A DNA stretch of 64,000 nucleotides. Source: Sarcophilus harrisii. Its lineage: Eukaryota; Chordata; Mammalia; Dasyuromorphia; Dasyuridae. The stretch is taken from NCBI RefSeq assembly GCF_902635505.1, contig NC_045429.1:427083669-427147668 (forward strand), in the 5' to 3' direction. A model generated the notes under the pieces. That model was not told where the DNA came from. It was given only the letters and a program-made list of their open reading frames with translations, and searched no databases. The translations under genes were made by a program, and so were the position numbers. Shown here piece by piece: positions 56,601 to 64,000 of this stretch. Position 1 is the stretch's first letter; every line of letters begins with the position of its first letter.

Positions 56601-59600
56601 AAGCTCTATTTCCCCCTTATTCCTTCTTGCTCAATTCCCAAAGAGATGAGAAGTAGGAAGACTGGGCTCGTGCTCAAGATGAGATGCTGATATTCTCTTT
56701 ACCTGAAGCCTTGGCAAAGAGCACCTGCTCATCAGGGCTCAGGGCGATGCAGGACAGGAAAATCTTCTGGTCCTCTATCTTTTCGACTTCCACCTTCAGC
56801 AGGGCCACAGAGCCCACGGGGATCGGACTAGGAATGGAGGTAAAGATCAATTGTTACTCTTCTAAATCCTCCTGTTCCCCAGGTTCTAGATGGGGCTGCA
56901 TTAACTTGCCAAGTTAAGGACTTGGTTAGGATTGCGTGATCTACTGGGATCAGTCAGGACCTTCTTATCTCTCATTCTGGTGTTTCCAACTGGCTTCTAA
57001 AATCTTCCCTCAAGTGACCTCCTTCCCAATTTTACCAACCTCAGTCTTTTTGTTCCTGGAATATCTCAGATTCATTCTGGCTTTTGAGGGAACAAATGAT
57101 TTCCCCAAACTATTCTCTTCCCACTTTCCACCAATAACTCACATTTACATAATATTTGACTATGACATACTATGAAGGTAGTCATACATGTGCTATTATC
57201 CTTAGCTTACAATGTCAGGATCCAAGGCTCAGCAGATTGATGGGTCCAAGTTTAAGGTAAATGTTAGACTTATAATAGACCATAGGAGCTGAGACTGGAA
57301 TGAACCTTAGAGATCTAGATATCCAACTCCCTTAATGTATAGTTGAGTCTATTGGGGATCTCAGAGACATTACGTGAATTTCCCAAGATCACAACCATCA
57401 AATAGCAGAGCCAAATCTTCTGCCCTATTTACTATATATATACTGTTGCTTTTTCAAGTACCCCCAACATAAAACTAAAGATGGAAAAGATAAGGGACAG
57501 ACTCCAATACCCTTTCCCTCCTGACACCGTGATGGTACTTACTTTTTAAATTTGATGTTGAGGTTTAGAGTGAACAATCCATGACCTGACAAATAAGCAG
57601 TTTTAGAAAATGTCTCATCCACTAAGGCAGTCAAAGATCCTCCATGGGCATATCTGAGGAGGGGATGGGAAGAAGATGAGTTGAAGTTATAGTCAAACCT
57701 ACTCTCTATAACTTCCTCTTAAACCATCTGCCTTTTTTCCAGAACAAAACTGGTTAAGAGATGGTTGAAAGCAAAGAAAAGTGATGCGATTTGACAGCAT
57801 CTCACTGTCCTCAATGAATTAAAGTTCTCAGATCCAGAAAAACCACATTCTAAGGTGCTGAAAAAATTGATAAAAGTGATTGATGGTTTATCATCAATTT
57901 CCTTGAAAAATCATGGAGAATGGGAGAGGTGCCACATGACAAAAGATAAATAAATATTGTCATGATTTAAAAAATCTCTATTATGTTTCCTGATTTTTGA
58001 ATTTCTTCTCTAGGATATCTTTTAAATATATAATATGTAGGCCCTTTTATCTATTCTGTAAACAGAATAGGATCAAGAAAGTTTTTTTAAGTATTAAGAT
58101 GATCTAGACAGGTTTATAGACAAGCAATAACAAGCATTTATTATATTAAGAAAGGAATCAGTGCATCAGGAGAAATTGAAAATTAAGAAGAAGGGGGTTG
58201 AATAAAGAGGCAAGATCCTGGAAGAAGAAGGAAGGGATGAAATCAAGGACATGAATGGAATGTTAGCTTTAGCAAGGAAAAAGGCCAGAGGAGGAGAGAG
58301 TAGGGGTATGTGTGTATGGGGAGTTGAGAGGGGTGGGGGATTGGAAAAGGAATGATTGAAGTGATCTGAAAGTATAGAATTGGAGAAAAGAGGTGATGGA
58401 GAGTTTCTTTCTCTGTCTCTCTCTGTCTCTGTTTCTATCTTTTTCTTCCTCTCTATGTCTCCCTCCCCCCCTCTGTTTCTGTCTCTCCTTCTTTGTCTTC
58501 TCTATCTCTGTATAAGTGTCTCTTTCCTCCTTTGCAATTCTTTTCCCTCTTTCTCTTTTTCTCTCTCTGAATGAAGCATGAGGTCCTTTGCTAAGAGGCA
58601 AGGTTAAGACTCTCATACATAGCTTAAAGAGAGAAAAGAAGGTTTGGAATAGAAATCGTGTGGAGTAAAGTAAGGCGCTAAACAACTTTATTGGCTCCCT
58701 ATTAACTAGATGAGAGGATAAAATGCAAATTTTAGGACTTGTCGAATTCATTGTCCCCCACAACCTGGCTAAGTCTTTCTAGACATGTTTCCCCACTGCT
58801 CCTTCATACCCAAGGGAACAATCTCCTTGGAGAAGGGATTCATCTTCTTTTACTTCTAACTACGGATTCTTGATCCATTGCCATGGATTGCTTTAAGATC
58901 CCTGGGCCTGGTAGGGACCTCCAGACTCTATCCCCCAGACCACTACCCTGCTAGCAACCTAGATCCCAGGCCATCATCTTGGTTACTGGCCCCTATGGAG
59001 ATACGATGATTATTTCTGCAGCATCAGGAGCCTCCTCGACAGCCACTGCTATTAAATACTCAGAAAATCTACGACTCCAATGTCCAGCATCAGAAGCAGA
59101 TTTAATTTTATTAGAGGAAACGACATTAAAGATGGATGGGGCAGCTAGGTGGCCCAGTGGCTAGAGCCCTGACCATGGAGTCAGGGGTCCTGAATTCAAA
59201 TTCAGCCTCAGATCCTTCACACTTACTAGATGCATGACCTTGGCAAGTCACTTAACCACTATTGCCTAGCTAAAAAAAGTATATGTTGATTTAATTTAAT
59301 TTAGAGCTAGTGGAAATGCCTGAAACAGGGAGGATTCTAGAAATGAACCCAAATGAGTTTGTGGACATAGGCTGAAGAAAAAGAGACAGATTTTAGATTT
59401 TGATATCTGACATCAGTTTCAGTGGTTATTAGGGATCCAATAGAGTAGAGATGTCTGAGAACCAAGTATATTTAGGACCTGGAAAGGTAAAAAAACTTAG
59501 TATCTTCAGTAAAGTTTTAGAAATAAGGGAAAAAAAGAAAAGTGAAAGCCCTGGCAGGTTCCCTGGACTGTTTCCAAGAAGAAACTTGATTATCTGGGAA

Positions 59601-61586
59601 ATTTTTAGAGGTTAGAACATCCAACACTGATTCCGTTAAAGAGATGTTCCCATCAAGGCCAGAATTTCTATTTTTCTCGTCCCACTCTCTTCCCTGAGGG
59701 AAGAATGAGGTAGGAGAGCTATAAAAATGGCAACTACTTTGTTATTTTTGTATCAAGAGGCAGTATGGTGTGGGGTCTATCTATACTGCTTTAAGCAGTT
59801 CAAGTTGGCTTCTGATACATGCTAGCTGTGGGATCTTACTTAAAGAAGTCATTTAAACTGAGTACTCTAGGCCAATGTTTCCCAACATCTTTCTTATTGT
59901 TCCTTATTCCTTTTGTTGTTGTGGTTTAATTCTTTTAATCATATCAAACTCTTTGTGACCCCACTGGGGTTTTCCTGGCAGAGATACTACAATAGTTTGT
60001 CATTTTCTTTTCCAGCTCATTTGATAGATGAAGAAATTGAGGCAAAAAAGGTTGAAATAACTTGCCTAGGATTTCACAGCCAGTAAGTATCTGAACCAGA
60101 TTTGAACTCAGGAAGATGATCCTTCTTGATTCCAAGCCTCGTGCTCTATGACACTATGGCACTACCTACCTGCCCCTTGAATTCTTTAAACACAACAACA
60201 ACAAATTTTATGAATGTCCATAAAATTTAATCTACTATTCATAATATTCTTTGGGATTTATTCATTAAGGGCTTATGGTAATTATAATGATGATATAATC
60301 GAGATGGCTTTGAATTGTGGCAGAACCCAATCAATAATTCTTGAAGCACATATGTGTTTGTCACTGAGGAAAAATATATTTGTAACATAAGTGGATCAAT
60401 ATTTATTCTTTAAAGAGTCATTAAAATTTTTTTAGCACCAGTTCCTCGAGCTGTTGTTATTGAACCCTTTGGGGTTCAATAGGTTTGTAAACCACTGCTT
60501 TGGCAACTGTCTAAGATGGAATAACTTACAGAGAAGGATCCAATTGGCACTGGTTGAAGCTATTTCCATCTTTATTCTTGTATGTCTTCCAGTATCTAAC
60601 ACAGTGTTTTGCCTGTAGCAGATAATAATTGGTTGAATAAAGCCTTGTTTCCTACTTTCTCTTCTAGTGAGCATTCACCTTCAGAAATGAATGAAGTTGG
60701 ACCAAGCTGATTGAATTCTCTCCAATAAACATTTATTAAGCAGTCAGGATGTGAAGGGATTAAGGGTTAGGAAATTTATAGAAATAAATGAGTTTGAATC
60801 TCTGAGTCTATTTTTAGACTTTAAGAATCTTATAGTCTATGAAGAAGTATCTAAGGATAGTACAAAGTGCTATGAAATTTGGTGATAGGAATTAATTTTC
60901 AATCGGGGTAATCAGGGATGGATCCATGGAGAAGGCAGCGTGAGTTGGATAATCCAATTTGTCTGGAGCATTAAGTAAAAAGGAAGCAATTACATGCGAT
61001 AATGTCATATAGCAGCTAATTGTAATAATAGCTAGTATTTATATAGTGCCTACTATGTGCCTGTCACTGTACTCACTCATTTGAGCCTCACAACAACCTT
61101 GAGAAGTTGGTGGTATTATTATTCCCATTTGACAGTTGAGGAAATGGAGGCAAATAGAAATTAAGTGACTTGCTCAGGACATATAGATAGTAAATATGTG
61201 AGACTGAATTTGGATTCAGGACTTCCTGATTCTAAGCTCAGTGTTCTACCTATGAGGTAGAGCTATGGCCTCTAGACTATTAATTTGTACAAAATAGGGT
61301 CACTAATGTTTGCTGAATGAATGTTGACTGACTCCTTGACACCTTAATTCTGAGGAGTACCTCTTTTGTCTCCACTGAGCCAGCCTGTCTTCAAAAACAA
61401 CTGAGGATGGTGTGAACTACTTCCTCTATTCCCACTCATCTGCTTACCCTGGAGCACCTTCCAGGTAGGGACCTGGCTGGAACAGACATATTGACTTCTT
61501 CTTGGATGGGTGGAAAAAAATGACGTACTCATAGCCTTGTCCATCCTTTTCAATGCACCTGGTAAAAATGCGGTAGTCTTCTTTGT
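53568..61586 (-). CDS. THEM5: THEM5, acyl-coenzyme A thioesterase THEM5, C-terminal four exons (partial)
   Basis: Hotdog-fold acyl-CoA thioesterase; the human protein is mitochondrial, hydrolyses long-chain acyl-CoA and affects cardiolipin remodelling. The coding join on the minus strand is 61586-61448, 57653-57543, 56827-56703, 53605-53568, all GT..AG and in phase. The catalytic stretch is intact: HGGSLTALVDETFSKTAYLS contains the HGG oxyanion motif and Asp nine residues after His, and HGLFT carries the Thr noted as catalytic in THEM5. Assigned to THEM5 rather than its neighbour THEM4 because KIEDQKIFLSCIA, VFLQLELEE and CIEKDGQGYEYVIFF follow THEM5. The 5' exons (transit peptide and N-terminal part) are not in the window. 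Reading direction and order fit the human locus. Confidence 0.94.
53606..56702 (-). other. THEM5: THEM5 intron before the last exon
   Basis: Contains an L2-like remnant (about 53970-54280), an L2 end near 54540-54600, a plus-oriented L1 3' end (about 55090-55880) and another L2-like internal piece (about 55890-56240). No further exon recognised. Confidence 0.7.
55090..55880 (+). mobile_element. L1 LINE 3' end, plus orientation
   Basis: GCCCAAAGGGCATCAATG, GGGGAATGGCTAAACAAGTT, GTTATGGAATATTATTGTTC, AATTGATGCTGAGTGAAGTG, ending with AATAAAAAAG. It is the opposite-strand counterpart of the 33057-33763 element. Confidence 0.75.
56703..56827 (-). CDS. THEM5: THEM5 internal exon (hotdog domain, C-terminal strands)
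   Basis: 125 nt. Reads PIPVGSVALLKVEVEKIEDQ, KIFLSCIALSPDEQVLFAKA, S plus G. Acceptor CCATTCCTAG, donor GTAAAG. The first base T completes Asn from the previous exon. Confidence 0.95.
57543..57653 (-). CDS. THEM5: THEM5 internal exon (catalytic HGG..D)
   Basis: 111 nt. Reads YAHGGSLTALVDETFSKTAY then LSGHGLFTLNLNIKFK plus AA. Acceptor CTCCTCAG, donor GTAAGT. Carries the thioesterase active-site residues. Confidence 0.96.
59137..59285 (+). mobile_element. tRNA-head SINE
   Basis: GGGGCAGCTAGGTGGCCCAG, TGGCTAGAGCCCTGACCATG, GAATTCAAATTCAGCCTCAG, AAGTCACTTAACCACTATTG, poly(A). Confidence 0.87.
59925..60175 (-). mobile_element. tRNA-head SINE with long tail
   Basis: Minus-oriented relative of the element at 18542-18790: TTTGTGACCCCACTGGGG, GATGAAGAAATTGAGGC, CACAGCCAGTAAGTATCTGA, ATTTGAACTCAGGAAGATGA. 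Confidence 0.8.
61015..61265 (-). mobile_element. MIR-type SINE
   Basis: ATAATAGCTAGTATTTATAT, GTGCCTACTATGTGCCTGTC, GAGCCTCACAACAACCTTGA, TTAAGTGACTTGCTCAGGA in MIR order. Confidence 0.8.
61448..61586 (-). CDS. THEM5: THEM5 internal exon (start of hotdog domain; first exon visible)
   Basis: 139 nt. Reads (D)KEDYRIFTRCIEKDGQGYEY, VIFFHPSKKKSICLFQPGPY, LEGAP plus GG. Acceptor CTTCTCTCCCAG, donor GTAAGC. The upstream exon must supply G for Asp. Confidence 0.96.
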
Positions 61587-64000
61587 CTGGGAGAGAAGAA
61601 ATGTGAAAGGGACACAAGGAAAAGAAAAAAAAAAGATATTTCTGTGAAGGCAGGGAAGAGGGATGGCATTCAGTTATTCATGTTGAGTTTATTATGTGGA
61701 GTGATATTCTACATCAGGGGCTCTTAACTTGGGATCCACATCTTTTTTCTCAAGAGGATGTATAAACTTGCATGGAAAATAAATTGCATCTTCATTTTTA
61801 CTAATCTCTAACTGATATTCAAAATTTCTTGCAATTACAAATTTAAAAAATGATTCTGAGAATGTATCCACAGATTTCATCAGATTACAAGAGATATCTA
61901 TGAAGCATGAGAAAGTTTAAGAATCTCTACTCTATATATAGAATATTGAGGGGAAAATTGAAAAGTACTTGATCTTCACCCCGGGAACGCCCAGCTAGTT
62001 AGGAGAAACATGATCTGTGACCTTAATAAGCTCATTGGGTAATAGAATTGAAGGCTGGAGAAGAATTTAGAAGTCATATAATGTAGAGAAGTCAAGTAAC
62101 ATACCCAAGATTATGCAAGTGATAGTTAAGAGTTGAATATAGGTCCTTGTACTTTTAAAACTGATACACTTGCCAATATTATACCATGTCAATACTTTTT
62201 ATTATGGAAAGAACCCCCAGAAGATTAATTGGGGCACAGAAAATATCCACTGCCCATAGAACCTCTGGTTTGTTAGGAGAAACTGATGCTCAACACCCAA
62301 AAGTCTCAGTCTGATGGGTGCAAATGAAATATTTATAAGGAAAGAAACCTTGAAAGATTTATAAACACACATAACTTAGAAGAGATGAATGAAATACAAT
62401 CCTTATTCAATCTAATAGATATTTACTGAAGAACTACTAAATGCATTGGTTAGTGGAAGGTATTCCCAACTTGGAGCCAGAAAGAATTGAGCTCAAGTAG
62501 AGATGAGTGTGTTGGATTAGATTCAGGAAACCCAGGTTCTAGCCCACAGTTTGACATTTCATTGCTTTGTGACCTTGAGAAAATTACAAAAAGACCCTTT
62601 TGTTTGTCAAATTAGGGGATTGGAAAATCCTTTCTAATTCTAATAATCTAAGTTTAATAACTTGGCCACTTGTATGATATGGGGCGAGAGGTTTAATTAA
62701 TCTCCCTGTGCCTTGATTTTCTCATTTATCATCTGCAAATATTCAAAGAATCTATGATTTCACCAGTGACTAGAAATTGGTCTACCACTTAATAGACAAA
62801 TGCAAAGAAGGGAGTCTGAGGCAAAAAAGAGGTTAAGCTCAACTCTTTACTCTCCTTCAACCCACACATTGTCAATCTTGCTTTTATGTCCAACCTCTTC
62901 TCACTAACACTAGCTCAAACCCTTATTATCCTAGATCAGAACCCCACTAGAAAGTGCACTCTTCTTTTTTCTTTTTTTTTAAGTTTGACATTAAATTAAT
63001 AAAATAATATATTTTCAGTTTTGAAAGGGATAGTTAGGAGCTATTTGGTCCAACTATTTTTATAAGACATATATAGTTTTTACGTGACACATTTCTTTGT
63101 AGAAAATCTTGCACAAGTAGTTGCCTAGGCTATACTTGATCATCTTCAATGATTAAGGACTCATTCCTGATTACAGATTTCACAGAAGCACAACATCTAA
63201 CAGTTGTAGAGAATTAAAGAAGAATCTAATCATACCAATATCTCAATTACAATTCATCTTTTGATTAGGGTTTCCATGTCCCAATATTGACACATTTTTA
63301 GTAGCCTGACCTTTGCTTTAGATTAGAGGAGAGAATATTGGGTTTAGAAGAGCTAGATTTAAGTATTGAGCATTTAAAAGTTGTTCGCAATCTAGTTCTG
63401 GTCTACCTTTTCAAACTGATTTTACAGTACTCTTCTTTAGGTTTTATATTCTAACCAAACAGACCTAAGGCACGGGAACAAAATTCTGTCACCTGCTTAC
63501 AGACTGTTACATAAGCCTGGAACATGCTTTCTCCTTACCTCTGTTTCTTCAGATAAAAATGCAGTCTTTTCTAGACTCCATCTCGAAAGCAGACCTTTCT
63601 AGGAAAGGCACTTTTCAGTCTAGAAAGCACTGTTTCCTAGAATACACTCTTTTCTAGATTCTCAATCTAGAAAATACTGTTTTCTTTTTCTTTTAAAAAT
63701 AATAAAAGTTTTTTATTTTTCAAAATCCATGCAAAAAGAGTCTTCAACATTCTCCTTACAAAACCTTGTGTTTCAATTTTTCTCCCCCTCTCCTCCAACA
63801 ACACATCATTCAATATAGGTTAAACATGTGCACTTCTTCTAAACATATTTCCACATTTATCATTGCACAAAAATAATCAGATCAAGAATTAAAAAATGAG
63901 GGAGAAAAAAACAAGCATGCAAACAACAACAAAAAGGTGAAAAATGTTGTGATCTACACTCAGTTCCCATAGTCCTCTCTCTGGGTAGAGATGGCTTTCT
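61587..64000 (-). other. THEM5: THEM5 intron running to the right edge
   Basis: Mostly A/T-rich with worn repeats and, at 63690-64000, a reverse-oriented L1 3' end that continues beyond the window (same text as 33057-33763: TTTCTAAACATATTTCC..). I searched for the preceding THEM5 exon by peptide and saw none. Confidence 0.65.

Larger units (their letters stand above)
57654..61447 (-). other. THEM5: THEM5 intron
   Basis: Holds a CT-rich microsatellite (58400-58575), a plus SINE (59137-59285), a minus tRNA-head SINE with long tail (59925-60175), an L2 end (about 60560-60640), L2-like text (60690-60990) and a minus MIR (61015-61265). No exon recognised. Confidence 0.7.

Noticed and set aside
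53568-61586. Assignment of the thioesterase exons to THEM4
   Set aside because: The peptides KIEDQK, VFLQLELEE and QGYEYVIFF follow THEM5; THEM4 has different residues at these places, as I recall.

Overview
This is a gene-bearing stretch of a mammalian nuclear genome, most likely a marsupial. All recognised genes lie on the minus strand and are intron-split with GT..AG junctions. The intergenic and intronic DNA is packed with MIR/CORE-type SINEs, some with the tRNA-like head and long tail typical of marsupials, plus L2 remnants, L1 3' ends and a young hAT element. I cannot name the species. Comparisons with human proteins are from memory.

Gene order from left to right is LINGO4 (5' part only, runs off the left edge), RORC (complete), C2CD4D (complete coding exon) and THEM5 (3' part only, 5' exons beyond the right edge). 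This matches the order on human 1q21.3. The genes are functionally unrelated: an LRR/Ig neuronal membrane protein, a nuclear receptor, a C2-domain protein and a mitochondrial-type acyl-CoA thioesterase. The block reflects conserved synteny, not an operon or pathway.

RORC could be rebuilt exon by exon. Two alternative first exons are visible. The RORgamma1 start is at 37518-37557, followed by a 30-nt exon at 32041-32070. The RORgamma-t start is a 7-nt coding exon at 29427-29433. Both join nine shared exons between 15068 and 6299. The spliced products are exactly 518 and 497 codons, the human lengths as I recall them, and every junction keeps frame. Intron 1 of the gamma-1 form carries a 1.6-kb TCTG/TCTC minisatellite. 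The long intron after the gamma-t exon carries an 87-bp AT-rich tandem repeat, a GC-rich block and many transposons.

Between C2CD4D and THEM5 there is an unexplained plus-strand candidate. It is an open frame (50955-51302) with codon-like composition and a predicted membrane segment, followed by a well-formed poly(A) signal at 51837. It is the best candidate here for an undescribed gene or a protein-coding relative of an antisense RNA. Other points for a second look are an in-frame upstream start for LINGO4 created by splicing, a RUNX/E-box/kappaB-like cluster upstream of the gamma-t start, a hAT element with a perfect 8-bp target duplication, a 149-bp tandem duplication downstream of the RORC stop, and a hairpin at 2261-2354.
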